Source: Sphingobacterium sp. (GTDB taxonomy: Bacteria > Bacteroidota > Bacteroidia > Sphingobacteriales > Sphingobacteriaceae). From it: a stretch of 64,000 bases of DNA. Each line of letters starts with the position of its first letter. Within the stretch, counting starts at the first letter, position 1. A model generated the notes under the pieces. It searched no databases, had not been told where the DNA came from, and saw only the letters and a program-made list of their open reading frames with translations. Positions 9,558 through 19,101 of this stretch are shown piece after piece. The stretch spans positions 62,001 to 126,000 of the forward strand of contig JAITLV010000340.1 of the NCBI GenBank assembly GCA_031277685.1, written 5' to 3'. A program made the position numbers and the translations under genes.

Positions 9558-10061
9558 ATGAGTATGATACAAAATTTTCTCCGGGTTGATTCGGAGACAT
9601 TAGATAGATTTCTCGCCGATAGTCGTATCTTAAGCAATACGGTATATAGCAAAGAATCCATTGGCTTGGACAATTTGATTGATATTGACAAGGCTTGGGA
9701 GGGCATTTTCTTTTTATTGACAGGAGAGTCAATCGGCACATATGATCAGGCTATTCCTCCTCTTTCCTGGCTATTAGTTGCTCCGAATGATATTGATCGT
9801 AATCAAGATATGGGATATGGTCCAGCGACTTATACAACTATCGAACAAACCAGACAAATCCACTTGGCACTTCAGGAAATTTCTCCAGAAGAATTACGTC
9901 AGCGTTTTGATGCAACAACCATGTTGGAAAAAGATATTTATCCAGACATCTGGGACGATGAAAACGCGCTGGATTACCTGCTTCAATATTTCGGAGATTT
10001 AAAAACATTCTATCGTCTGGCAGCGACACATAATGAGGCAGTAGTCTTATTTCTCAATTAA
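9558..10061 (+). CDS. DUF1877 family protein (YfbM-like)
   Basis: 167 residues, soluble. The opening MSMIQNFLRV, the KAWEGIFFLLTGE phrase near residue 50 and the YGPATYTT segment are the conserved features of DUF1877 proteins such as E. coli YfbM; the length fits the family. Its biochemical function is unknown. It precedes the broken acetyltransferase gene by about 30 bases and may share its transcript. Confidence 0.85.
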   Translation: MSMIQNFLRVDSETLDRFLADSRILSNTVYSKESIGLDNLIDIDKAWEGIFFLLTGESIGTYDQAIPPLSWLLVAPNDIDRNQDMGYGPATYTTIEQTRQIHLALQEISPEELRQRFDATTMLEKDIYPDIWDDENALDYLLQYFGDLKTFYRLAATHNEAVVLFLN

Positions 10062-10092
10062 AAGGGCGCTAATTTTGCGCTAATAATAAAAT

Positions 10093-10635
10093 ATGCATAT
10101 TTCTGCTATGGAAAGTATCCACATCGAAGAATTAAAGGAAGTAAATAACAGTATAGTTGCTGATCTAGCTGCATTGACATTGGATATTGTACAGGGAGGA
10201 GCATCAGTCGGCTTCATGCAAAGTATCAGCAAAGAAAAAGCAAGTGAGTTTTGGAGAAATGTACTGGCAAGAGTTCAATAAGATAAAATAGTACTATTTA
10301 TCGCAAAAGATACACTGTCAGGTCATATCATTGGCACTGTCCAATTACAAATAGATCTTCCACAAAATCAGCCTCATCGTGCGGACGTCGCAAAAATGTT
10401 GGTACATTCCTCTTTTAGACGTCTTGGCATCGCAGAAAATTTGTTACAACAGCTCGAATCAGCTGCACGGAGGAGGAAAAAATCGCTACTGGTATTAGAT
10501 ACAGTAACAAATAGCCCAGCACACACTTTATATCTTAAATGTGGATGGGAGGTTGTTGGCGATATTCCAAATTTTGCCCTTTTTCCTGATGGTACCCCCT
10601 GCAGCACAACCTACTTTTACAAAAACCTTGAATAA
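10093..10635 (+). pseudogene. GNAT N-acetyltransferase interrupted by an in-frame TAA
   Basis: One reading frame runs through 181 codons but codon 63 (10279-10281) is TAA. Before it is a normal GNAT start (ESIHIEELKEV ... FWRNVLARVQ); directly after it the frame continues as D-K-I-V-L-F-I-A-K-D, then GHIIGTVQLQID and the acetyl-CoA loop RRLGIAENLLQQLE, and ends SPAHTLYLKCGWEVVGDIP. The whole length and domain order match single-domain GNAT acetyltransferases. Only one base change (CAA or GAA to TAA) breaks it. A sequencing error is the main alternative. The second half could only be made if translation restarted at the internal ATG 10396, which would lack the N-terminal strands. Confidence 0.85.
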
Positions 10636-10652
10636 AACTCCTATTCACAAAA

Positions 10653-10685
10653 AACCTCCAATAAGCATTTAACTTACTGGAGGTT
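10653..10685 (-). terminator. Intrinsic terminator of the first GH92 gene
   Basis: Arms at 10653-10665 and 10673-10685 pair over 13 positions; the one non-Watson-Crick position is a G-U pair in minus-strand RNA. On that strand the hairpin is followed by TTTTTTG, directly after the GH92 stop. Confidence 0.8.
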
Positions 10686-10709
10686 ATACAGATAACAATT
10701 GACCTCTGG

Positions 10710-12953
10710 TTAGTTCTTATACCAAACAGGTCCAGGCTTGCTTCCCATTTCGAAAACCAGTGTCGCTCCGGACATGATCTGTTCATGTGTGATATAGCTT
10801 GTATCAAGTGGTTTTCCGTTGATCGTTACCGACTGGATATAAATATTAGCTTTACTTACATGATTCGCTTTGACGGTAAATTTTTTTCCATTCGCAAGTT
10901 TAAATTCACTGTTTTCAAACAATGGTGTTCCAATCTCATACCGTCCACTTACCGGATCTACTGGATAAAAACCAAGCGCACTAAATACATACCAGGCAGA
11001 CATCTGCCCACAGTCATCGTTGCCGCTTAGCCCCGACGGATTATTGAGATAAAGCTTATCCATTACTTCAGCAGCATATTGCTGTGTTTTCCATGGTTGT
11101 CTGATCGCATTAAATAAATATATAGCATGATGGCTCGGTTCATTTCCATGTGCATATTGTCCGATCATACCTGTACTAAAAATAGGTAATTTACTGGTAT
11201 CGGTTGGGTGAAAGGTAAACATACTATCGAGTTTTTGTCCAAAACGCTCATTTCCACCAACGAGATTAATCAATCCGGGGATATCGTGCTGTACTGACCA
11301 AAAATATTGCCATGCATTACTTTCGCAGATATGCGCACTATATTCTTCTGGATCAAATGGAGTGACAAAAGCACCATGGCTGTCACGGGGTTGCATAAAT
11401 GATGTGGTTGGATTATAGACATTCTTGTAATTTTTAGATCTAGCAAAGAATGTCCCTGCTATATCCTGATTTCCCATCTTTTCTGCCATGACAGCGATAC
11501 AGTGATCATCAAAAGCATATTCGAGCGTGCGCGACAAGGACCAGTTTTCAGCATTATATTTATCGTGTACATCATAAGGGACATAACCTAGTTTTTTGTA
11601 AAGTCCAATACCTCTATATTGATCGATATTTGCTGTAGCAACACAAGCATTCAGCGCTTTCTTTGCATCAAAATCACCAATTCCTTTCAGATAAGCGTCC
11701 ACAATAACCGGGATTGCATGGTTGCCGATCATCATATCGGTTTCACTACCATAGATATTCCATACGGGCAAGCGACCATTTTGTTCATAAAATGCAATAA
11801 ATGATTTGATCATGTCATTTACCCGATTCGGATCCGTATAAGTGAATAATGGATGAGAAGCTCTATAGGTATCCCATAAGGAAAAAGTACTGTAATTGTT
11901 CCATCCTTCAGCTTGGTGAATTTTGCGGTCTGCCCCAAAATAAGCACCATCGACGTCTCCAAATAATGTAGGGGCCAACATCGAATGATACAATGCAGTA
12001 TAAAATTTTGTTTTGGCATCTTTATCACTAGTTTGGATCGCAATCTTGCCTAATTCTTCATTCCAGTTGTTTTCAGCTTGTTTTAGATAATAATCAAAGT
12101 CATCCTTTGACGCTTCTACTTTTAAATTTTTTGAAGCCCCATCCATGCTCACCCCCGAAAGAGCTGTACGAAGTGTTACTTGCTCTCCAGCAGTCGTTTT
12201 AAAATCAAAACGTGCCTTAAATGCCGTTCCTGTTCTTTTAGTAGCTTTAGTAATAGTATCCGTCACTGAAAGTATAGCGGTACTATCGATATGTATAGCT
12301 TGAAAGGGTCTGGAGAACTTTGTTTCGAAATACACTCGCTGTCCCCTAGCCCAGCCCTCAGAAAAACGATATCCCCTGATTGTTACGGAATCGACCACTT
12401 CAATATGTGAATCTGTAGTTGCATCCCAATTCATTGCTTTCTTCAGATCCAAGAATATAGCAGCTTCTGCTTCCGGAAAAGTATAACGTTGTATTCCACA
12501 ACGGGGTGTCGCTGTCAATTCAACATCAATATTATAATCCGTTAATTTCACTTGATAATACCCCGCATACGCTCGTTCGTTTTGATGTGAAAACTTAGAA
12601 TGAATTCCTAGTGGAGCCTCTGCTTCTTTGTACGGTAATGTAACCGGCATAAAGGAAATATCGTATAAATCACCGGCACCGGTACCACTCAAATGTGTGT
12701 GACTGAAGCCCGAGATGGTGCTATCGGGATAAAAATAACCAGAGATACGGTCCCAACCGGGCAAGCCATTGTCCGGGCTCAATTGTACCATCCCAAATGG
12801 TGCCTGTGCTCCAGGGTAGGTATTTCCTGTAAAATCTGTTCCGATAAACGGATTGACAAATTTGGCGTAGGAACCATCTCCGGTCTCTTGTTGTGCTGCG
12901 CAGCCTAGGATCCCCATTAAACCCGCACATGCCACATATTTCATATAATTCAT
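10710..12953 (-). CDS. GH92 alpha-mannosidase, lipoprotein
   Basis: 747 residues; lipoprotein signal with lipobox ILGC (an inner Met at 12944 is an equally good start). It is full-length for GH92: the N-terminal beta-sandwich opens with FVNPFIGTD and G-A-Q-A-P-F-G-M; the (alpha/alpha)6 barrel has SLWDTYRASHPLF, ESNAWQYFW with the likely acid Glu544, and GNDDCGQMSAWY with the candidate base aspartates Asp646/647. GH92 enzymes are Ca-dependent inverting exo-mannosidases that trim alpha-mannans or N-glycans. The lipid anchor suggests outer-membrane placement. It is the last of three GH92 genes read leftward, 33 bases after the second. Confidence 0.95.
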   Translation of the reverse strand: MNYMKYVACAGLMGILGCAAQQETGDGSYAKFVNPFIGTDFTGNTYPGAQAPFGMVQLSPDNGLPGWDRISGYFYPDSTISGFSHTHLSGTGAGDLYDISFMPVTLPYKEAEAPLGIHSKFSHQNERAYAGYYQVKLTDYNIDVELTATPRCGIQRYTFPEAEAAIFLDLKKAMNWDATTDSHIEVVDSVTIRGYRFSEGWARGQRVYFETKFSRPFQAIHIDSTAILSVTDTITKATKRTGTAFKARFDFKTTAGEQVTLRTALSGVSMDGASKNLKVEASKDDFDYYLKQAENNWNEELGKIAIQTSDKDAKTKFYTALYHSMLAPTLFGDVDGAYFGADRKIHQAEGWNNYSTFSLWDTYRASHPLFTYTDPNRVNDMIKSFIAFYEQNGRLPVWNIYGSETDMMIGNHAIPVIVDAYLKGIGDFDAKKALNACVATANIDQYRGIGLYKKLGYVPYDVHDKYNAENWSLSRTLEYAFDDHCIAVMAEKMGNQDIAGTFFARSKNYKNVYNPTTSFMQPRDSHGAFVTPFDPEEYSAHICESNAWQYFWSVQHDIPGLINLVGGNERFGQKLDSMFTFHPTDTSKLPIFSTGMIGQYAHGNEPSHHAIYLFNAIRQPWKTQQYAAEVMDKLYLNNPSGLSGNDDCGQMSAWYVFSALGFYPVDPVSGRYEIGTPLFENSEFKLANGKKFTVKANHVSKANIYIQSVTINGKPLDTSYITHEQIMSGATLVFEMGSKPGPVWYKN

Positions 12954-12986
12954 ATAATGTAGATAGTTTTTTAATAGGAATGTAAT

Positions 12987-15236
12987 TTACCTGTCTCCCG
13001 TAATGATGAGGATATCTTTACTATTAACCAAAACCTCATGACTTATCTTGAAACCTAACAATGGCTTTCCGTCAACCACAATTTTTTTGATATATTCACC
13101 ATTTCCCTCCTTCTGACGTCTAATGGTAACTTTATCAGACTTAGGGTAGTACTTTTTATCGAGTTGGATAGTCACTTTATCAAATACAGGAGTTACAATC
13201 GTGTAATCAGGTCTACCTGGACAAAATGGATAAATTCCGATCATGTTCATTAACGCCCAAGTAGACATTGTTCCTGTATCATCATTACCAGGAATCCCGC
13301 CAGGGCTATTGGTAAAATGTTTATCTAAAATTTGCTTCACCAACTTTTGAGTACGCCATTCTTCACCTTTTATTTCTGAAAAAACATGGGGATAAAGCAT
13401 ATCCGGTTCGTTGGTTACATCGAAGTACCCCTTATCGAAGGTAGCCTGCAATCTGTCCACAAATTTCTTCTTACCGCCCATCAGTTTAACTAATCCAGGA
13501 ATATCAAATGGTATGGCAAAACTATAGTTCCATGCATTCCCCTCATGAAATCCATGATTTGGCTCAAAATTGGCCCCCATGAGCGGATTAAAGGGCGTCA
13601 AAAATTCCCCATTTGGAAGGATCGGACGAAAAGTACCATATTCCGGTGAATAATAATGCTTATATCCTTGGGCTCTCTTTCCAAATATTTCAGCATCTTT
13701 ATTTTTCCCTAACGAACTAGCCAACTGGGACAAATTCCAATCGGCGACATAGTATTCAATCGCATGGGAAACTGAATTATCGAAAGAATCACGTAATGGC
13801 ACATAACCATACTTTATATAATCTACATTATCTGGACGAATTCGGTTTGTTGAATCCGTTGTATTCGCCGATTTCAAAAAAGCTTCATAAGCTGTGTTGA
13901 TATCATAATCTCGAATACCTTTCATCCAGGCATCCACGATGACTGGTATGGCTGGATCACCATCCATCGTATAACTTTCACGGCTATAAAGTTCCCATTT
14001 TGGCATCCATCCATTTTCTTTATAAATATCAATCATCGAACGAATCATGCCAACCTGTTTATCTGGATAAACCAAAGACATCAGCGGCTGTACATTTCTA
14101 TACGTATCCCATAGTGAAAACACGGTATAACGATTATGATCAGCAACAAGTGTCTTGCGGTTCTCCATGGCTGGGTACTCGCCATTGACATCCTGTAAAA
14201 TATTGGGATGGATCATGGCATGATACATAGCTGTATAAAATACGGTCTTTTGGTCTTCGCTGCCACCTTCAACCTGAATCCTCGATAGCTCACTGTTCCA
14301 TAAAGAAGATGCTTGTGATTTGACACGTTCAAACCCAAAATCTGTTTGCTCAGCCTCCAGATTTTTTCGTGCATTCTCAACACTTACAAAAGAGACAGCC
14401 AACTGCACCTCTACGCTTTCATTTTCTTGTACATCAAAACTCAAAAATGCGCCAAGATCATCTCCTGACAATTGATCTGAATAATCGGTAAAGATCTTGT
14501 ATTTACCAGCATCTTTGTTCCAGTCATTTTCCCATTTTTCACCAGAACGTTGAAATTTCCAATAACCTTTCTTTGCCGGTTTTTTATTCACGCGCATCAC
14601 AAAGAAAATCGGATATACAGCTTGGTTATTAGTATAACAGAACGAACCCAGCAATTTTGACCCCTCTAACTCTGTGTCACTAACGTACCGAACACTAGCA
14701 CCAGTCTCATTAGTCAATCCTTCACCTAGATTCAGTAAAATATTGGCTTGTCCTTTAGGGAAAGTAAATTTAGACACCCCTACACGGGTTGTTGCTGATG
14801 CTTCTGTTTTGATATTATATTTTTTTAATACATTACTGTAATAGCCGGGATGAGCCTGCTCCTGGGTATAGGTACTTCCATATTGATGATAGTCAACTTC
14901 AAGTTTTCCAGCTGTTGGCATCAACAGCAAACTTCCCATATCGGGGCAGCCAACACCACTCAAGTTAACATGTGAAAAACCAGTAAAATAGCTATTGCTG
15001 TGTTCATAAGGCGTAGACCACCATCTTGCATCCTTATCAAAGGCATTGAGTGACGATCCCATTACATTAAATGGGGATACATTCATTAAACCATGCGGCA
15101 CTTGAGCACCGGGATTCGTTGTACCATAGTTACTGGTACCAATAAAAGGATTTACATAATCTGTTGGTAGCTTTTGCGCATACGCATTCTCCCAAACAAA
15201 TAATCCCAAAAGAAAATAACGGATAAACTTGATCAT
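12987..15236 (-). CDS. GH92 alpha-mannosidase, secreted
   Basis: 749 residues from the ATG at 15236, preferred because it begins a signal peptide (IRYFLLGLFVWENAYAQ); a longer GTG-started frame adds only unconvincing residues. GH92 signatures: DYVNPFIGTSN, GFSHVNLSGVGCPD, SLWDTYRNVQPL, HEGNAWNYSF with putative acid Glu565, and GNDDTGTMSTWALMN with Asp652/653. The Gln of the usual G-Q-M-S is Thr here, and the residue after the acid loop is Asn rather than Gln, so its linkage preference may differ from that of its neighbours. A gap of 33 bases separates it from the next GH92 gene, so the two are likely co-transcribed. Confidence 0.93.
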   Translation of the reverse strand: MIKFIRYFLLGLFVWENAYAQKLPTDYVNPFIGTSNYGTTNPGAQVPHGLMNVSPFNVMGSSLNAFDKDARWWSTPYEHSNSYFTGFSHVNLSGVGCPDMGSLLLMPTAGKLEVDYHQYGSTYTQEQAHPGYYSNVLKKYNIKTEASATTRVGVSKFTFPKGQANILLNLGEGLTNETGASVRYVSDTELEGSKLLGSFCYTNNQAVYPIFFVMRVNKKPAKKGYWKFQRSGEKWENDWNKDAGKYKIFTDYSDQLSGDDLGAFLSFDVQENESVEVQLAVSFVSVENARKNLEAEQTDFGFERVKSQASSLWNSELSRIQVEGGSEDQKTVFYTAMYHAMIHPNILQDVNGEYPAMENRKTLVADHNRYTVFSLWDTYRNVQPLMSLVYPDKQVGMIRSMIDIYKENGWMPKWELYSRESYTMDGDPAIPVIVDAWMKGIRDYDINTAYEAFLKSANTTDSTNRIRPDNVDYIKYGYVPLRDSFDNSVSHAIEYYVADWNLSQLASSLGKNKDAEIFGKRAQGYKHYYSPEYGTFRPILPNGEFLTPFNPLMGANFEPNHGFHEGNAWNYSFAIPFDIPGLVKLMGGKKKFVDRLQATFDKGYFDVTNEPDMLYPHVFSEIKGEEWRTQKLVKQILDKHFTNSPGGIPGNDDTGTMSTWALMNMIGIYPFCPGRPDYTIVTPVFDKVTIQLDKKYYPKSDKVTIRRQKEGNGEYIKKIVVDGKPLLGFKISHEVLVNSKDILIITGDR

Positions 15237-15703
15237 ATTATCTTGATAAAGACATTCTACCTGCCCTATTAAATCATCAACAGTAGATTGTATATTTTTA
15301 CGTGTAGTCACAATACTACAGATAATACCAAAGATTTACAAATATACCACATACTTATATCTATCATTTTACAATGTTAATAGGATTTAGCAACACTATA
15401 AAACGCTTACTTTGCCCGCCCCGCAACTTTCTGAACATACTGATCGCATGAAAATAGATCTTGTGGAATATGCTTCGATCAACGGAAAAATCATTATTTA
15501 ATAAAAAATCCTGAAGTGGGGAGCTTCAGGATTTTTACTAACTAACCAATTATTAACCTAATTTATGAAAACTACTTTTATAACGCCGCCAACTAAACTT
15601 TCTTATGCGAAGACCTGATGTTTAACCAAACTTTAACAAAACGAATATTTCACAACAAGCAACCATATCCAGATAAAACCAGCTATTAAGTTCATCTTTG
15701 TAA
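15237..15703. other. Intergenic region between two GH92 genes
   Basis: 467 bases without a credible gene. It holds one copy of a repeated small-RNA-like element on the minus strand (annotated separately at 15504-15570). The rest is AT-rich with no clear promoter consensus; the 5' leader of the downstream GH92 gene must lie at 15237-15500. Confidence 0.6.
15504..15570 (-). ncRNA. Small-RNA-like element, copy 4 (conserved 5' tail plus terminator)
   Basis: On the minus strand TTTCATAAATTAGGTTAATA continues as ATTGGTTAG, then a 13-bp perfect stem (15504-15516 with 15524-15536) around the loop CTCCCCA, ending in a T-run. The same conserved 5' stretch with a differently sequenced stem occurs three times at 43.8-44.4 kb. 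Just before it TAGTTTTC resembles the -7 box, with TTG 18 bases further upstream, so transcription could begin at the conserved stretch and stop at the hairpin, giving an RNA of roughly 65 nt. It has no start codon. It lies on the same strand as the GH92 gene that starts 268 bases later; a leader role for that gene is the alternative. Confidence 0.65.
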
Positions 15704-18700
15704 TTAATGAGACAGCCCCCATTGCATATTTGGCTTATCCCCCATTTCCAAAATCAACTCTCCCCCCTTTAATAGTTCAGCTGCATCAAAATAAAATGTA
15801 TGAAGTGGTTTCCCATTTAAACTCGCTCGTTGTATATACATATTCTTTTTACTTGCATTTTTTGCTTTTATAACAAACTGGCTTCCTCGTCCAAATTTTT
15901 TACCGAGTTTTATGTTAATCTCTTCAAAAGATGGGCTACCAATTTCATAAATTGGCTTCGTTCTCGTCCCGCCATCCAACTGAAAAAGTCCGATTGCATT
16001 CATCACATACCAGGCACTCATTTGCCCCTGGTCCTCATCGCCTAAATATGCATTAGAAATCCCTTGCCCATAATACCGCTCACCGATAGACCTGCTCCAT
16101 TGCTGTGTAAGCCACGGTTTATTCAGCCAGTTAAAAATATAAGCGAAATGCATAGATTGCTGATTCCCCTGGACGACAGGATAATCCCAATATTGGTCAT
16201 TTGGCCCATTGTAACGCCATTTCTCACTTTCTCCAAATCCCCATTCCAAACGTTTTAGAAAAACATCTTCCCCAATCATTTTTGCTAATGATGGAATATC
16301 CTGAGGGACAAAAAAGGTCAACTGCCAAGCGTTGCCTTCAACATAATGATGATTGGCTCCAGATTTAAATGGATCAAAATCCTGGTACCATTCTCCCTTG
16401 TCATCTTTCATCCTAGCGTACCCACTTTTGACATCTATCGCATTTTTCCACCAGCTTCCTCTATCGTTAAAATAACGATAGTCCTGTTCCTTTCCTAAAG
16501 ACTTTGCGAATTGTCCTACTGTCCAATCGTCAAAACTATATTCCATAGAATTTGAGAATCGCCCCAAATTATATGGGACATACTTATATTTCAAATAGAC
16601 ATCTAAATCCCGATTACCAGCAAAGCCCCCCTCAAATTTCAACGGACTTGTCGTTTGCATTTTCTTAACTGCTTCAAATGCCTTTGCGACATCATAATCA
16701 CGAATTCCCATTTGATAAGCCCCCACAATCAAAGGAATCTCGTGTTCAGCAACCATCACAGGAATATATTCCATCCCGGCAGGCCCCTTTGCTAACCAGC
16801 CATTAGCATCATACATAGCCAATTGTGAACGCACCCATTTATTGGACCATTCTGGTGTCACAAGATTCCAAAATTGGTTTAAATTCCAGAAGGTATTCCA
16901 AAATGCATCACAGCCCAAAGCCAAGTCTCCAGGATGCTTCAACGTTCTGACCACCTCATCAGACGATCGCCATTGGCCATTGATGTCACTAAATGTGTTG
17001 CGACTGGCTAACGTCCGATACATGTTTGTATAAAACTTTTCTTTTTCTAGATAATCATTCGTTTTTATTTCCAACCGTCCTAACAACTCATTCCAAACCT
17101 GATGTTGATTTGCCACCACACGTTCAAAAGACCAACCAAAGGGATCTGAAAGTTCAACTTTCAAATTTTCAGCCGCATTTGCTATACTTACATAAGATAT
17201 TCCTGTCCGCAACTGCACTTCCTTATCTTTGCGCGTATCAAATTCTATGTACATACCTGCGAGATCAGCACTATCTGCCATTAAATCGGACTTCTCTGCC
17301 ACTTTACCATCATGCCAGGTACCATAATTAATAATTGGTTTATCAAACTCCATGACGAAATAAACAACATAATCTTGCTTTGCGTCTGTGGACCAAACAT
17401 TTTCAGACAACTGACTACTATAACCAACAATCTTATAATCGGAGACTTTTTTAAGTGAAAGGTCTTTAATTTTATAATCGTATTCGCCATTCACTTTCAG
17501 ATCGATCATAACACGTCCGGTATCCGATTTATGGTAGGTATATTTTTGAAAACTGGAACGGGTAGCAGCCGTTAGTTTGGCATCAATATCGTGATCAAGA
17601 AGATGGACGGCATAATAACCTAGAGGTGCCTGCTCAGTTGTTTTATCTATTGCGGAGCGATAACCCGAATTCGAGCTATATTGATCCCCGACAATAGTCT
17701 TCAATTGGCCAGCTGTCGGAAATGTTCCTAATCCAGCCATCGTCCATTCATGGATATGGCTAAAGGTTCCAACAGACTCTATGGAAGGTTCGTAGCCCGC
17801 CTGCCAGCCAATATTCTGATTATCGGGGCTAATCTTAACCATTCCAAATGGCATCCATGGTCCCGGCGCCAGCATCCACCTAGAATGCGCCGCCCCAATC
17901 ATCGTATTCACATAATCCGAAACACCTCCTAATCTTTTTGGAGAGCGTTTTATAGAAGATGTCTGAACTAGTTTATCATTGATATAGATTGCATAGCTGC
18001 TTTTCAGTTCTTTCGAAGTATAGGGCATGGGGATTTCAAGCCGAGACAGCCCCTTCTCATGGGTTCTCTCATAGATCTTCTTTCCATCCAACAAAACCTT
18101 TATACGTTCATTGTCTTTTAATTTCAATAGGTCAACAAGCATGTATTGCATACGTTTTCCGTCATTTTCAACTTCAAAATCCGATTGCCGTACACCTTTA
18201 ACTATTGACGTATAATCTGTTAGCAATTTAGCTTCTTCAGGGCCAAGTAATTTAAAAGAATCAAATTCAACCCACCCACCTTTTATTACTGTAAGTGTAA
18301 CCTGATTAAACCCCGCGGAAATAAGATGCTCGGGCAACACAATACGTACAGTAGAAGCACCTGAATTTGCGCCTACTGGTTCAATAGCACCTTTTTCATT
18401 CTTGATTTCATAATTATAGGATTTACCATTGACGGCAATTTGTAAAGTCGGTTTATTCCTCGAATCACAATTGGCCAAATGAACTTCCAACACCCATTCA
18501 CCATGTTCCACTTTACCACTTAATACACTATATAAATTTAAAAAATGAGTTCTCAAGCCAGAAGTTCCACCAGTACCGCCCCACTCATTAGCAGGCCCCG
18601 GCAACACATAAGGAAGATCATGTGCTGGCGAAGATTGCCCGACAATAAAATAATTGTCTTCATAGCCAAAATCATGTCCAAGAAATTTTGTATAATCAGC

Positions 18701-18835
18701 CGGAGACAATGCGAATTCTTTACTGGATCCGTCGAGATTGCCCAGCTGCCAAATGGTCGTTTGCTGTCCCAAAACATACAGTCCAGACATTAACAATAAG
18801 CTGGTTAAAACAGAAATGGGGAAGTGCATTTTCAT
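15704..18835 (-). CDS. GH92 alpha-mannosidase with N-terminal sugar-binding-type extension
   Basis: 1043 residues, about 300 longer than the two neighbouring GH92 proteins. A signal peptide ends near VLGQ (residue 24). Residues about 28-200 resemble the polysaccharide-lyase-4-type beta-sandwich (IWQLGNLDGSSKEF, then WVLEVHLANCDSRNKPTLQI and GWVEFDSFKLLGP); a linker follows to about 305. The GH92 part begins at SDYVNTMIGAAHSRW and carries VEGNAWQLTF with putative acid Glu833 and GDEDQGQMSAWY with Asp933 and Asp935. The extension could bind carbohydrate. It is the first gene of the GH92 run but is separated by 467 bases from the second. Two matching palindromes lie 145-266 bases upstream. Confidence 0.93.
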   Translation of the reverse strand: MKMHFPISVLTSLLLMSGLYVLGQQTTIWQLGNLDGSSKEFALSPADYTKFLGHDFGYEDNYFIVGQSSPAHDLPYVLPGPANEWGGTGGTSGLRTHFLNLYSVLSGKVEHGEWVLEVHLANCDSRNKPTLQIAVNGKSYNYEIKNEKGAIEPVGANSGASTVRIVLPEHLISAGFNQVTLTVIKGGWVEFDSFKLLGPEEAKLLTDYTSIVKGVRQSDFEVENDGKRMQYMLVDLLKLKDNERIKVLLDGKKIYERTHEKGLSRLEIPMPYTSKELKSSYAIYINDKLVQTSSIKRSPKRLGGVSDYVNTMIGAAHSRWMLAPGPWMPFGMVKISPDNQNIGWQAGYEPSIESVGTFSHIHEWTMAGLGTFPTAGQLKTIVGDQYSSNSGYRSAIDKTTEQAPLGYYAVHLLDHDIDAKLTAATRSSFQKYTYHKSDTGRVMIDLKVNGEYDYKIKDLSLKKVSDYKIVGYSSQLSENVWSTDAKQDYVVYFVMEFDKPIINYGTWHDGKVAEKSDLMADSADLAGMYIEFDTRKDKEVQLRTGISYVSIANAAENLKVELSDPFGWSFERVVANQHQVWNELLGRLEIKTNDYLEKEKFYTNMYRTLASRNTFSDINGQWRSSDEVVRTLKHPGDLALGCDAFWNTFWNLNQFWNLVTPEWSNKWVRSQLAMYDANGWLAKGPAGMEYIPVMVAEHEIPLIVGAYQMGIRDYDVAKAFEAVKKMQTTSPLKFEGGFAGNRDLDVYLKYKYVPYNLGRFSNSMEYSFDDWTVGQFAKSLGKEQDYRYFNDRGSWWKNAIDVKSGYARMKDDKGEWYQDFDPFKSGANHHYVEGNAWQLTFFVPQDIPSLAKMIGEDVFLKRLEWGFGESEKWRYNGPNDQYWDYPVVQGNQQSMHFAYIFNWLNKPWLTQQWSRSIGERYYGQGISNAYLGDEDQGQMSAWYVMNAIGLFQLDGGTRTKPIYEIGSPSFEEINIKLGKKFGRGSQFVIKAKNASKKNMYIQRASLNGKPLHTFYFDAAELLKGGELILEMGDKPNMQWGLSH

Positions 18836-18979
18836 AATTGATGGATTTGATAATAAAAAATATGCTATAAATGTTAATCCCAGTATTTGGCTTTTTACCC
18901 TTTTAGATTCACGTTCTTTTTCGAATTATGATATAGAAAGAAAAAATAACGCTCAATTATTAAAATCGTCTCACCCTTA

Positions 18980-18995
18980 AAATGTATATACATTT
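18980..18995. promoter_or_regulatory. Palindromic operator candidate 1 (GTATATAC core)
   Basis: AAATGTATATACATTT is a perfect 16-base palindrome, 145 bases upstream of the long GH92 gene. The GTATATAC core has the shape of GntR-family operators. A second copy lies 106 bases away, about ten helical turns, as expected for looping or cooperative binding. The regulator is not in the window. Confidence 0.5.
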
Positions 18996-19085
18996 AAATA
19001 TCAAATAAACCAAAATCTACAAGAAAAACTAGAGATAGCACACAATATTACTATAAAAACAAGAAATATCAAACAAAAAAATCAC

Positions 19086-19101
19086 AAATGTATATACATA
19101 T
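19086..19101. promoter_or_regulatory. Palindromic operator candidate 2 (GTATATAC core)
   Basis: AAATGTATATACATAT shares the 12-base perfect palindrome ATGTATATACAT with the site at 18980-18995. It lies between the long GH92 gene and the small lipoprotein gene at 19160. Confidence 0.45.

Noticed and set aside
10396..10635. Short acetyltransferase as a gene of its own
   Set aside because: It is in the same frame as the preceding piece and lacks the N-terminal GNAT strands; better read as the second half of the interrupted gene.
16993..17331. 112-codon frame antisense to the long GH92 gene
   Set aside because: A shadow frame with no domain; the GH92 frame is certain.
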